This document shows positions 1-7,546 of a stretch of 32,065 nucleotides of DNA, piece after piece. Source of the DNA: Verrucomicrobiota bacterium. GTDB taxonomy: Bacteria > Verrucomicrobiota > Verrucomicrobiia > Opitutales > Opitutaceae. A program made the translations under genes and the position numbers. Positions within the stretch are counted from its first letter, which is position 1, and each line of letters starts with the position of its first letter. The notes beneath the pieces were generated by a model. That model made no database searches and was not told where the DNA came from. It saw only the letters and a list, made by a program, of their open reading frames with translations. The DNA lies in NCBI GenBank assembly GCA_023391285.1, contig JAEWBF010000044.1, positions 1 through 32,065 on the forward strand. Reading direction: 5' to 3'.

Positions 1-50
1 CCCCCCCGGGGGGGCGGCGCCGGGGGGGGGGGCGGCACCCCCCGCCCTAC
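1..50. repeat. G/C homopolymer tracts with CCTAC-type repeat end
   Basis: The first 45 bases are almost only runs of C and G, including a C7/G7 junction and a run of about 12 G. The stretch ends in CCGCCCTAC at 42-50, which is the same end seen on the palindromic family at 4432-4462, 16151-16185 and 23105-23130. It is probably one more copy of that family, distorted or extended by homopolymers. Runs this long are also a common site of sequencing error, so the exact lengths should not be trusted. Confidence 0.4.
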
Positions 51-68
51 ATGGTCTCAGTTTTTCAT

Positions 69-1226
69 ATGCCCAAGACATCGCTGCGGACGTCGACGTT
101 TACGGAATCGGTGATTCGCGAGATGTCGCGCGTGGCGGCGCAGCATGGGGCGATCAATCTGGCGCAGGGGTTTCCGGATTGGGATCCACCGGCGGCGCTG
201 GTGCAGGCGGCGAAGGAGGCGATGGACGCGGGGCGTCATCAGTATGCGGTGACATGGGGCTCGCCGGAATTGCGAACGGCGTTGGGGGCGAAGATCGCGC
301 GATGCATGGGCGTGCCGGTGGATGCGGATCGCGAGCTGGTGGTGACGTGCGGTTCGACGGAGGCGATGATGGTGGCGATGATGACGGTGTGCGATCCGGG
401 TGATCGCGTGGGGATGTTTTCGCCCTTCTATGAAAACTACGCGGCCGATGCGGTTTTGTGCGGAGCGCGGCCGGTGCACGTGCCGTTGCATCCGCCGGAG
501 TATCGTTTTGATCCGGCGGAGTTGCGCGCGGCGTTTGCGGGAGGATTGAAGGCGTTGGTGTTGTGCAATCCGTCGAATCCGTGCGGGCGGGTGTTTACGC
601 GGGAGGAGCTTTTGCAGATCGCGGCGCTGGCGGAGGAGTTCGATGGGTTCGTGCTGACGGATGAGGTTTACGAGCACATCGTGTATCCGCCGCACAAGCA
701 CACGTATTTCGCGACGCTGCCGGGAATGGCGAAGCGGACGCTGATGTGCTCGTCACTGTCGAAGACGTTTTCGATCACGGGGTGGCGGCTGGGCTATGTG
801 CATGCGGCGCCGGAGATCATCGCGCAGGCGCGGAAGGTGCACGATTTCCTGACGGTGGGGGCGGCGGCGCCGTTGCAGCATGCGGTGGTGGCGGCGTTGA
901 ACTTTCCGGCGTCGTTTTACGACGAGCTGGCGGCGGAGTATGCGGCGTCGCGGGACGTGTTGTTGAGTTATCTGGATCGGACGGGGCTGAGTTATACGTG
1001 TCCGGAAGGGGCGTATTTCGTGATGCTGGATGTGTCGCCGTTTGGCTATGCGAGCGACGTGGAGTTTGCGCGATGGATGACCCGAGAGATCGGCGTGGCG
1101 CCGGTGCCGGGCTCGAGTTTCTTTGCGCATCCAGAAAATCGTTACGTGCGGCTGAATTTCGCGAAGAAGCCCGCGACGTTGCATGCTGCGGGAGAGCGGT
1201 TGTTGAAGCTGGCGCGGGGCGGGTGA
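69..1226 (+). CDS. Class I/II PLP-dependent aminotransferase
   Basis: A fold-type I aminotransferase of 385 residues, close to the usual length of the family. Visible landmarks are an N-terminal INLAQGFPDWDPP segment, NPSNPCGR near residue 167 (Asn contacting the PLP ring region), LTDEVYEHI near 198 (Asp pairing with the pyridine nitrogen) and SSLSKTFSITGWRLGY with the Schiff-base lysine near residue 232. The pattern is like the methionine/kynurenine/aspartate aminotransferase group (YbdL/KAT type), but the substrate cannot be read from sequence. An in-frame ATG at 51 abuts the repeat-like end CCTAC. The ATG at 69, giving MPKTSLRT, is preferred because the conserved region starts soon after it. 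The gene stands alone ahead of the Dps gene, separated by about 160 bp. Confidence 0.88.
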   Translation: MPKTSLRTSTFTESVIREMSRVAAQHGAINLAQGFPDWDPPAALVQAAKEAMDAGRHQYAVTWGSPELRTALGAKIARCMGVPVDADRELVVTCGSTEAMMVAMMTVCDPGDRVGMFSPFYENYAADAVLCGARPVHVPLHPPEYRFDPAELRAAFAGGLKALVLCNPSNPCGRVFTREELLQIAALAEEFDGFVLTDEVYEHIVYPPHKHTYFATLPGMAKRTLMCSSLSKTFSITGWRLGYVHAAPEIIAQARKVHDFLTVGAAAPLQHAVVAALNFPASFYDELAAEYAASRDVLLSYLDRTGLSYTCPEGAYFVMLDVSPFGYASDVEFARWMTREIGVAPVPGSSFFAHPENRYVRLNFAKKPATLHAAGERLLKLARGG

Positions 1227-1246
1227 GAGGGCGAGGCGGGAGCAGG

Positions 1247-1273
1247 GTGCGCGGTGGGGCACCGCGCCTCCAT
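1247..1273. repeat. Intergenic palindrome, CCTAC/GCCTCC family
   Basis: A perfect 6-bp stem GCGGTG / CACCGC at 1251-1265 with a GGG loop, followed by GCCTCCAT. It resembles the other short GC-rich palindromes in the window in size and in having a pyrimidine-rich tail. It lies just after the aminotransferase stop and has no T-tract, so it is not a typical intrinsic terminator. Confidence 0.4.
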
Positions 1274-1387
1274 GAGCGAAGTCGGCGGGAGTGAAGGACC
1301 GGGGTTTCCCCGATGGACATGCCAGTGAGCGGGCGCGAACTGAGACGACGATCCTCGGTCTAGGGGGAGGCCGCACGAGCGGTTTCC

Positions 1388-1888
1388 ATGTATTACAACG
1401 TAAACAACGAACTTTCAGCCGAGGCGCGGGAGTGTGTCGGTTCCATTTTGAACCACGCGTTGGCGGACGAGTTTGCGTTGTCCGCCGCGACGCGGGACTA
1501 CCATTGGAACGTCACGGGCCCGCATTTCCGCAACCTGCATGAGCTGTTCGACGAACAGTATCACGAGATCGACGATTGGATCGAGAAGCTGGGAGAGCGC
1601 GCGCGGGTGCTGGGCGTGGCGACGCACACGGGTTGGACGGATCTGATCCAAGCTCCGCGATTCACGCCGACGCGCGGCGTGGACCTGAGTGCTCGCAGCA
1701 TGCTGTCGGTGTTGAGCCAGTTGCACGATCGCATGGCGGACCGGCTGCGGCGCGACGCGGAAGCCTGTGCGGTGGACTGCGGCGATCCCGTGACAGCGAC
1801 CTTATTGCGCGAACTCGTGGAGTATCACGAGACGACCTCGTGGGTGCTGGGCGAGTTGCTGCAGGATCGCGAACGGGCGCAGGCATGA
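1388..1888 (+). CDS. dps: Dps-family ferritin-like DNA-protection protein
   Basis: A 166-residue Dps/miniferritin. These proteins form dodecamers that oxidise and store iron using peroxide and may coat DNA in stress. The ferroxidase signature is visible: HWNVTGPHF (His39), His51, Asp55, then Glu66 and Glu70 in DDWIEKLGERARVLG. The spacing matches the His-His-Asp-Asp-Glu set of E. coli Dps, with Glu in place of one Asp. The length is typical. There is no long basic N-terminal tail, so direct DNA binding is uncertain. A DUF1328 peptide starts 35 bp after the stop and a terminator follows it, so the two are probably co-transcribed as a stress unit. Confidence 0.9.
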   Translation: MYYNVNNELSAEARECVGSILNHALADEFALSAATRDYHWNVTGPHFRNLHELFDEQYHEIDDWIEKLGERARVLGVATHTGWTDLIQAPRFTPTRGVDLSARSMLSVLSQLHDRMADRLRRDAEACAVDCGDPVTATLLRELVEYHETTSWVLGELLQDRERAQA

Positions 1889-1923
1889 CTTTCGGCTTCG
1901 AAACCTCAACCCCCTAAGAAACC

Positions 1924-2085
1924 ATGTTAAGCTACGCCATTCTGTTCCTGATCATTGCGCTGATCGCGGGCGTGCTAGGTTTCGGCGTCGTCGCCGGAAC
2001 TGCGGCCACGATCGCGAAAGTGTGTTTCGTGATCTTCCTGATTTTGTTCGTCGTGTCGCTGCTGCGCGGCCGGCGCGTGCCTTGA
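1924..2085 (+). CDS. DUF1328 small membrane peptide (YtjA-like)
   Basis: A 53-residue peptide starting MLSYAILFLIIALIAG and ending LLRGRRVP. It has two hydrophobic helices (about residues 3-22 and 30-47) separated by a Gly/Ala-rich turn FGVVAGTAATIAK, and a basic C-terminus. This is the DUF1328/UPF0391 pattern, a family of unknown function often next to stress genes. It lies between the Dps gene and a strong terminator, which fits co-expression with Dps. A second copy is at 28958-29152. It is shorter than many gene finders accept. Confidence 0.9.
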   Translation: MLSYAILFLIIALIAGVLGFGVVAGTAATIAKVCFVIFLILFVVSLLRGRRVP

Positions 2086-2108
2086 CCGAGACGCGAGGTC
2101 TCGGGATC

Positions 2109-2143
2109 AAAAAGCAGAGGCCTGCGGGCTTCTGCTTTTTTTT
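2109..2143 (+). terminator. Intrinsic terminator after dps-DUF1328
   Basis: The stem AGCAGAGGCC (2113-2122) pairs with GGCTTCTGCT (2127-2136) with one G-T type mismatch, around a TGCG loop. It is followed by an unbroken T8 run to 2143. An A5 tract on the left side may let it also serve the convergent minus-strand gene that ends at 2161. Confidence 0.9.
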
Positions 2144-2160
2144 GCGCGATACGGGAAGTT

Positions 2161-3138
2161 TTAGGTGAGCGTCTGGCGGAGGGCTTGGGCTTCGGCCAGG
2201 AGAGCGCGGGCGGCCTCGAGGACGTGGTTGCTCGTGGAGGCGGGGGTGAAGGAGGGCGGGGGGCCGTCGTGGGTGTCTTCGGGATCACCGAGACCGGCGG
2301 CGCGAAAGTGGCGAAGGCGCGCGAGAATGAGATCGCGGATCTCGTTGGCGTTGGAGACGCCGTGGAAGACGCCCTCGTGCATGGAGTCGCGTCCGCTTCC
2401 CTTAGGGTCGTCGCCTCCCCCGCCGCCGCCGCCGGCGGACTGGACATGAACATCGGCGAGGCCGAGCAGGCGTTGAAGCGGGCCTTGGGAGACGGTGACC
2501 TGTTGGATGTTGGCGAAGCTCATGGTGGCCTCGCGCAGCGTGACGAGACCCCAGCGGATGCGGAGGCTGCGGTCGGTGACGATATACCAGTGGGATTCGT
2601 ATTCGAGCCGGACGAACGCGAACGTGATCGGAAGCTGCAGAAGGTAGAAGGCGATACCGAGAAACTCGAGGGTGGCGATGCCGGGGAAGAGCCACCACGG
2701 TGAGCGATCGAAGAGGCGGCCGAAGGGGTTGTGAGGGTCGTGAAGGAAGGCGGTTGGGACGCGGAATATTTCGCGAAAGCGAGGTTTGAACCGCTCGCGA
2801 TCTCGTTCGGGCGCGGGGGCTGGGGCGGTCTCTTCGGGCGGGGTGGTTGAGAGAGCTTGAGCGGGGGAAGATTGGGCGGCTTTGGCCGCTCGTGCGGTGG
2901 CTTCGCGTTCGGTGCGAATCTCGTCGGCGGTGTCTTTGAGATGAGAAAGGAAAGCGAGCGAAACGACGATGCCGAAGAGAGTGGCGACTTGGCCGAGACT
3001 CCACACGGCGAGCTTGAGGTTGTAGAAGTTGGGTGCGGCGCGAAAAACTTGCGCGGAGCCGGGAGCGCCGGCGGGTGGGGTCGGCTGCGGAGGCACTCGC
3101 AGCAGCGTGAGCAGGCGTTGGCGGAAGCGGTCAAACAT
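2161..3138 (-). CDS. PH domain-containing membrane protein (YdbT/YdbS type)
   Basis: A 325-residue protein with two hydrophobic segments (about residues 43-66 and 150-175) separated by a Pro/Ala/Glu-rich loop. A bacterial PH (bPH2, formerly DUF304) domain follows: LEYESHWYIVTDRSLRIRWG, then TMSFANIQQVTVSQGPLQRLLGLADVHVQSA. A run of eight glycines sits at the end of that domain, and the C-terminus is an Ala/Leu-rich helix. Its start overlaps the end of the upstream PH-domain gene by 8 bp, so the two are translationally coupled and may form a complex. Family function is not well established. Membrane location is inferred from the helices. Confidence 0.8.
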   Translation of the reverse strand: MFDRFRQRLLTLLRVPPQPTPPAGAPGSAQVFRAAPNFYNLKLAVWSLGQVATLFGIVVSLAFLSHLKDTADEIRTEREATARAAKAAQSSPAQALSTTPPEETAPAPAPERDRERFKPRFREIFRVPTAFLHDPHNPFGRLFDRSPWWLFPGIATLEFLGIAFYLLQLPITFAFVRLEYESHWYIVTDRSLRIRWGLVTLREATMSFANIQQVTVSQGPLQRLLGLADVHVQSAGGGGGGGDDPKGSGRDSMHEGVFHGVSNANEIRDLILARLRHFRAAGLGDPEDTHDGPPPSFTPASTSNHVLEAARALLAEAQALRQTLT

Positions 3139-3721
3139 GCGGCACCTCCGGCGAGGATTTGGTGCGGGGCGTGGTGGCGAGAGTTTCGCGCAGGAGCCGG
3201 AGTTCGTGGGCGACTTCGTGGAGCGTGGCGGCGAGTCCCGGGTCGGCGGGAAGGGGAGAAGCGTCGTCGGCGGCGGGAGCGGACGAAGAGCGGGGGTGTC
3301 CGTGCGCGTGATCTTTTACGCCGCGCATGCGCGAATAGAGGAAGTCGCGCACGGCTTCGAATTGGGTGAGGCCTTCAAGCGTCATCTCGGCGGCGGCGCT
3401 GCCGCTGGCGGTTTGAACGAGAACGCGGGCGAGGCCGAGCCAGCGTTCGACGACATTGGAGCGAAGGTGGATGTCCTGAATGCGCGCGTATTGGATGATG
3501 ACCTCGCGACGGAAGAGGATGCCCCAGCTCATCGAGATGCCTTCATCGGTGAACTTGTAGCGCATTGTGTGGTAGCGGAACCACAGCGGGAGGGCGACGA
3601 AGGGGAAGGCGGGTGGGAAGGCGAGCGCGGAGAGGAGGTAGTATTTGAGCAGCTTAGGGTCGGGCCGCGTGATCGCGAGAATGTCGGCGTCGGGTGGGGT
3701 GGGGGCCATGATGCCAATCAC
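3131..3721 (-). CDS. PH domain-containing membrane protein (YdbS-like)
   Basis: A 196-residue protein with a hydrophobic hairpin at about residues 24-50 (LLKYYLLSALAFPPAFPFVALPLWF), then a bPH2 domain: MRYKFTDEGISMSWGILFRREVIIQYARIQDIHLRSNVVERWLGLARVLVQTASG. The IQYARIQDIHL and RWLGLA pieces are the family hallmark. The last 60 residues are hydrophilic and end in a helix. It is the first gene of a two-gene unit whose second member is also a bPH2 protein. Possible starts are 3721 and 3709 (MAPTPPD). Role unknown; paired bPH2 proteins are common in bacteria and have been linked to membrane stress only loosely. Confidence 0.8.
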   Translation of the reverse strand: MIGIMAPTPPDADILAITRPDPKLLKYYLLSALAFPPAFPFVALPLWFRYHTMRYKFTDEGISMSWGILFRREVIIQYARIQDIHLRSNVVERWLGLARVLVQTASGSAAAEMTLEGLTQFEAVRDFLYSRMRGVKDHAHGHPRSSSAPAADDASPLPADPGLAATLHEVAHELRLLRETLATTPRTKSSPEVPHV

Positions 3722-3764
3722 ACGCGAAGGGGCGGTTTTGTCGCAAGCTTCCGGTGGCGATCCT

Positions 3765-4337
3765 TCAATGAGCTGTAGAATCTGTGTGCCCGGGTGGATT
3801 CATGAGCCGATCGGTCCAGGCGAGAGCGATGGCGGAAAGAACGAAGACCGCGTGGATGATGACCTGCCACATGACGCCCTCGTTCGTGAAGACGACGCTG
3901 GGCGAGCGGACCTCGATGAAGGTTTTGAGGAGGTGAATCGAGGAGATGCTCACGAGCGCGGTGGCGAGTTTCACCTTGAGCATGCCGGCGTTGACGTGGT
4001 TGAGCCACTCGGGCTGATCGTCGTGGTCGTCGAGGTGGAGGCGGGAGACGAAGGTTTCGTATCCGCCGATGATCACCATGATGAGAAGGTTCGCGATCAT
4101 CACGACATCGATGAGGCCGAGCACCATGAGCATGATGGTGGTGCTGAGGTCGGGGCCGCCGGCTGGCACGCCGTCGATGGCGACGTGGATGAGGTGCCAG
4201 AGCTCGACGAAGAACTGGTAGACGTAAACGCCTTGGGCGACGATCAGGCCGAGGTAGAGCGGGGCTTGAAGCCAGCGGGAGGCGAAGATGGTTTTCTCGA
4301 GGAGAGACTCGGTGCGGGTGTCGGGACGACGGGTCAT
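3765..4337 (-). CDS. UPF0114 (YqhA/TIGR00645) family membrane protein
   Basis: A 190-residue integral membrane protein. Landmarks of the YqhA family are LLEKTIFASRWLQAPLYLGLIVAQ at residues 12-35, a long second segment around 67-93 (TIMLMVLGLIDVVMIANLLIMVIIGGYETFVSRL), the KVKLATALVSISSIHLLKTFI segment at 121-141, and a last helix near 155-172. The length fits the family. No function is established. Three to four transmembrane helices are visible. It stands 43 bp upstream of the PH-domain pair, on the same strand, and downstream of the class III aminotransferase across a repeat-filled gap. Confidence 0.88.
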   Translation of the reverse strand: MTRRPDTRTESLLEKTIFASRWLQAPLYLGLIVAQGVYVYQFFVELWHLIHVAIDGVPAGGPDLSTTIMLMVLGLIDVVMIANLLIMVIIGGYETFVSRLHLDDHDDQPEWLNHVNAGMLKVKLATALVSISSIHLLKTFIEVRSPSVVFTNEGVMWQVIIHAVFVLSAIALAWTDRLMNPPGHTDSTAH

Positions 4338-4431
4338 GGAAGTGGAGGCGAGGAAGAAAGGAACGGCGGGTGGGCGGCAAGGAGAAGGTGCTGCGTTGGA
4401 ATCGTGAGGTCGGACTCCAATGCGCGCGAAG

Positions 4432-4496
4432 CGGCGCGCCGGGGACGGCTCGCCCTACCTTTCGGACAAGCCCGACGGGGACGTCGGGCTCCACCT
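4432..4496. repeat. Tandem pair of intergenic palindromes (CCTAC family)
   Basis: Two short palindromes lie side by side. The first reads GGGGACGGCTCGCCCTACC and is nearly identical to the one at 16151-16185. The second has the stem CCCGAC / GTCGGG around GGGGAC and ends GGCTCCACCT at 4470-4496. The class III aminotransferase stop codon at 4495-4497 overlaps the tail of the second unit. There is no T-tract. They occupy most of the gap of about 157 bp between two minus-strand genes. Confidence 0.75.
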
Positions 4497-5835
4497 AGAC
4501 AGCGGCCATCGCTTCATCGAGGACGGCGAGGAGGAAGTCGGCGTCGGCGCGAGTGATGTTCATCGGTGGGGCGATGCGAATGGTCTGGCCCCAGAGCCCG
4601 CCTTTGCCGACGAGGAGGCCGAGGTCGCGGCAGTTTTCGACGACTTGGGCGCATTCTTCGCGGCCGGGCGTTTTGGTGGTGCGGTCTTTGACAAACTCGA
4701 TGCCGAGCATCAGGCCCATGCCGCGAACGTCGCCGACGATCTTGTGTTTCGCTTCGAGCTTCTCGAGACCGGCGAGGAGGTAGGCGCCGAGATCGTGAGA
4801 GTTCTGCTGGAGGTTTTCGCGTTCGATGACTTCGAGGACGGCTTTGCCGGTGGCGCAGGCGACGGGATTGCCGCCGAAGGTGTTGAAGTGGGTTTTCTGG
4901 GCGAGGACGGCGGCGATTTGCGGGGTGGTGACGACGGCGCCGAGTGGAGTGCCGTTGCCGATGCCTTTCGCCATCGTGACGATATCGGGGACGACGCCTT
5001 GGGTTTCGAAGCCCCAGAAGTGGGTGCCGGTGCGGCCGAAGCCGGTTTGAACTTCGTCGGCGATGCAGACGCCGCCGGCGGCGCGGACGTGGGCGTAGGT
5101 GTGTTGGAGATAGCCGTCGGGATAGATGACGAAGCCGCCAACGCCTTGGATGGATTCGGCGATGAAGCCGGCGACTTTTCCGGGCGTGGCGTAGTCGATG
5201 AGGGATTTGACGTCGTCGGCGTATTTGCGGCCGGCGTCGGGGTCGTCGTAGCCGTAAGGGCCGCGGTAAGGGTAGGGCGCGGCGGCGTGGTGAACGCCGG
5301 CGGCGGAGGGCGTATTGAATTTCCAACTACTGTGTCCGGTTACAGCCATGCCGGAAGCGTTGCCGCCGTGGTAGCCGTTGCGGAGGGCGATGATGTCGTG
5401 ATTGCCGGTGTAGAGTCGCGCCATGAGGAGCGCGAGGTCGGTGGCTTCGGAGCCGGAGTTGACGAAGTAGCAGACCTTGAGATCGCCGGGGAGGGTGGAG
5501 GCGAGTTTCTCGGCGTATTCGGCGATGCGCGGCTGGAGGTAGATCGTGGTGGAGTGCTGAAGCGTGTGGAGTTGTTGGGTGGCGGCGGCGGTGACGTGGG
5601 GATGGCAATGGCCGACGCTGACGGTGACGATGCCGCCGAGGGCGTCGAGGTAGCGGCGCCCGGTGTCGTCCCAGACGTATTGCATGTGCCCCTCGACGAG
5701 CATGAGCGGCTTCTTGTAGTAGAGGAAGAGGCCGGGGTTGAGGTATTGTTTGCGGAGCGCAAGGACGTCGGCGGCGGATGGGCCCGTGTAGGATTGCGGC
5801 GAGTGGGAAGTGGGCGGGAGAGGGATATGTTTCAT
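4495..5835 (-). CDS. Class III aminotransferase, probable beta-alanine or aminoisobutyrate transaminase
   Basis: A 446-residue PLP enzyme of the class III (AGXT2/ornithine-aminotransferase) family. Cofactor landmarks are NSGSEATDLAL at residues 126-136, GYHGGN near 154, CIADEVQTGFGRTG with Asp260, and the Schiff-base lysine K290 in TMAKGIGNGTPLGAV. TFGGNPVACA then follows. Its resemblance to AGXT2-like enzymes, together with its position as the last gene of a pyrimidine-degradation operon, suggests that it transaminates beta-alanine (from uracil) or 3-aminoisobutyrate (from thymine) to the semialdehyde. That assignment is inference from context; alanine-glyoxylate activity is also possible. 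The upstream gap is filled by the inverted repeat at 5874-5950. Confidence 0.85.
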   Translation of the reverse strand: MKHIPLPPTSHSPQSYTGPSAADVLALRKQYLNPGLFLYYKKPLMLVEGHMQYVWDDTGRRYLDALGGIVTVSVGHCHPHVTAAATQQLHTLQHSTTIYLQPRIAEYAEKLASTLPGDLKVCYFVNSGSEATDLALLMARLYTGNHDIIALRNGYHGGNASGMAVTGHSSWKFNTPSAAGVHHAAAPYPYRGPYGYDDPDAGRKYADDVKSLIDYATPGKVAGFIAESIQGVGGFVIYPDGYLQHTYAHVRAAGGVCIADEVQTGFGRTGTHFWGFETQGVVPDIVTMAKGIGNGTPLGAVVTTPQIAAVLAQKTHFNTFGGNPVACATGKAVLEVIERENLQQNSHDLGAYLLAGLEKLEAKHKIVGDVRGMGLMLGIEFVKDRTTKTPGREECAQVVENCRDLGLLVGKGGLWGQTIRIAPPMNITRADADFLLAVLDEAMAAV

Positions 5836-5873
5836 GGCGGGGCGATTCTACGGAAGGAGACGGAGGGAGCGGA

Positions 5874-5950
5874 GTTGAACCACAGAGGCGCGCGAAGACA
5901 CGGAGGAGAGGAATGGGGTTCGTGGTGCCTCGGTGTCTCTGTGATTGAAC
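5874..5950. repeat. Short inverted repeat of the AACCACAGAG family, empty copy 1
   Basis: A 77-bp imperfect palindrome. The left arm reads GTTGAACCACAGAGGCGCG. The right arm, read on the other strand, is GTTCAATCACAGAGACACCG. The middle is about 18 bp. The right edge touches the stop codon of the permease gene (5951-5953) exactly. It fills the permease/aminotransferase junction, so it would be transcribed as a hairpin in the operon mRNA. This is the most diverged copy in the window. Confidence 0.8.
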
Positions 5951-7441
5951 TCAGGAATTCGGGGCGAGTTTGCGGAGGAGGAGGTAGATGATGAAAGCGA
6001 CGAGGAAGCCGATGAACCAGGCGTAGTGGTAGAGATGGAGAAGGAAGGGCGGCAGGGTGGTGGCGTCGATGAGGTGAACGGTGGCGAGGAAGCCGGGAAG
6101 GCTGGGGAGGGCGCCGGCGAGGAGGGCGATGATGGCGACGAGGCTGAAGCCGTTTTTATAGGTGTAGTCGCCGGTGCCGGAGTAGAGGCCGACGAGGGAG
6201 AGCGTGCGTTTTCGCCAGACGTAATAGTCGGCGATCATGATGCCGCCGATGGGGCCGAGGAGTGCGCTGTAGCCGATGAGCCAGGTGAAGATGTAGCCGC
6301 TGGGGTCGGCGACGAGTTTCCAAGGCATCATGACGATGCCGATGAGCCCGGTGATGAGACCGCCGAGGCGGAAGGAGATTTTCTTCGGCGCGAGGTGGGC
6401 GAAGTCGTTGGCGGGGGAGACGACGTTGGCGGCGATGTTCGTGGCGAGCGTGGCGAGGCAGAGGGCGAACATCGAGACGACGAGGACGAGCGGGTTTTGG
6501 AAGCGCGTGAGGACGTCGACGGGATCCCAGATCGTCTGGCCGTAGATGATCGTCGTGGCGGATGTGACGGCGACTCCAATAAATGAATACAGCGCCATGG
6601 TGAGCGGCAGGCCGAGGGCCTGGCCGGCGATCTGGGCGCGTTGGGAGACGGCGTAGCGGGAGAAGTCGGGAATGTTGAGCGAGAGCGTGGCCCAGAAACC
6701 GATCATGCCGGTGAGCGCGGGGAAGAAGAACGGCCAGAATTCGCCGGCCTTGGGTTGGCCGGCATCGAACGCGGAAGGCTGTGCGAGGATGGGACCGAAG
6801 CCACCGGCTTCGCGGCGGGCCCAGAAGAGGAGAAGCAAGCCGAGGCCGAGGAGGAGCGGGGCTTTGATGTTGAGGAGGAGACGGATCGAATCGATGCCGC
6901 GATAGACAACCCACATGTTGATCGACCAGAAAAGGAGGAAGCAGGCGAACTCGGCGGCGGTGATGCCGAGGAAGGTGGCGGCGTCGGGTGCGGCGAGGGA
7001 AGGCCAGAAGACGGCGCAGATCTTGTAGATCGCGGAGCCGCCGATCCACGTTTGGATGCCGAACCAGCCGCAGGCGACGAAGGCGCGGAGAAGCGCGGGG
7101 ATGTTGGCGCCGAGCGTGCCGAAGGAGGCACGGCAGAAGACGGGGAACGGGATGCCGTATTTGGTGCCGGCGTGGGCGTTGAGGATCATCGGAATGACGA
7201 CGATGACGTTGCCCAGGAAGATGGTGAGAACGGCTTGCGACCAATTCATGCCGCCGTCGATGAGCGACGAGGCCAGCATGTAAGTGGGGATACACGCGGC
7301 CATGGAGATCCAGAGCGCGGCGATGGAGCCGATGCGCCACTTGCGTTGACCGAGGGGGACGGGGGCGAGGTCGGCGTTGTAGAGCTGGGATTCCTCAAGC
7401 TCGTCGGTTTTATCGAGGGCGCCGTCGGAGATCAGGGACAT
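5951..7441 (-). CDS. NCS1-family nucleobase/hydantoin permease
   Basis: A 496-residue transporter with about 12 hydrophobic helices, of the nucleobase:cation symporter-1 family. Residues lining the substrate site of Mhp1 are recognisable: GWFGIQTWIGG (Trp117 and Gln121 equivalents), IGFWATLSLNIPDFSRYA (Trp220 equivalent) and ATNIAANVVSPANDF (Asn318 equivalent). This supports uptake of uracil, hydantoin, dihydropyrimidine or allantoin, probably with sodium or protons. The N-terminal QRKWRIGSIAALWISMAACIPTYMLASSLI is characteristic. It sits between dihydropyrimidinase and the aminotransferase, so it is most simply the import step of the same pathway. Exact substrate is inferred. Confidence 0.88.
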   Translation of the reverse strand: MSLISDGALDKTDELEESQLYNADLAPVPLGQRKWRIGSIAALWISMAACIPTYMLASSLIDGGMNWSQAVLTIFLGNVIVVIPMILNAHAGTKYGIPFPVFCRASFGTLGANIPALLRAFVACGWFGIQTWIGGSAIYKICAVFWPSLAAPDAATFLGITAAEFACFLLFWSINMWVVYRGIDSIRLLLNIKAPLLLGLGLLLLFWARREAGGFGPILAQPSAFDAGQPKAGEFWPFFFPALTGMIGFWATLSLNIPDFSRYAVSQRAQIAGQALGLPLTMALYSFIGVAVTSATTIIYGQTIWDPVDVLTRFQNPLVLVVSMFALCLATLATNIAANVVSPANDFAHLAPKKISFRLGGLITGLIGIVMMPWKLVADPSGYIFTWLIGYSALLGPIGGIMIADYYVWRKRTLSLVGLYSGTGDYTYKNGFSLVAIIALLAGALPSLPGFLATVHLIDATTLPPFLLHLYHYAWFIGFLVAFIIYLLLRKLAPNS

Positions 7442-7460
7442 GGGGGAGAAGCTGGGTTAA

Positions 7461-7546
7461 GTTGAACCACAGAGAAACAGAGGCACAGAGAGGAAGGAAT
7501 TGGGGGTTCGGTCGGCCTCTGTGTCTTTGTGCCTCCGTGGTTCAAA
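7461..7546. repeat. Short inverted repeat of the AACCACAGAG family, empty copy 2
   Basis: The clearest empty copy. Left arm GTTGAACCACAGAGAAACAG (7461 on) and right arm, on the other strand, TTGAACCACGGAGGCACAAA (from 7545 inward). The first 30 positions of the arms agree at 24 by hand count. The centre is about 20 bp. The TGA stop of dihydropyrimidinase (7542-7544) is supplied by the right arm's TTGAAC. It lies exactly in the dihydropyrimidinase/permease junction. Confidence 0.9.

Noticed and set aside
4420..5991. A 523-codon open frame on the plus strand
   Set aside because: It is antisense to the class III aminotransferase, which has all catalytic motifs. The plus-strand product is a Gly/Asp/Val-rich sequence typical of the complement of GC-rich genes.
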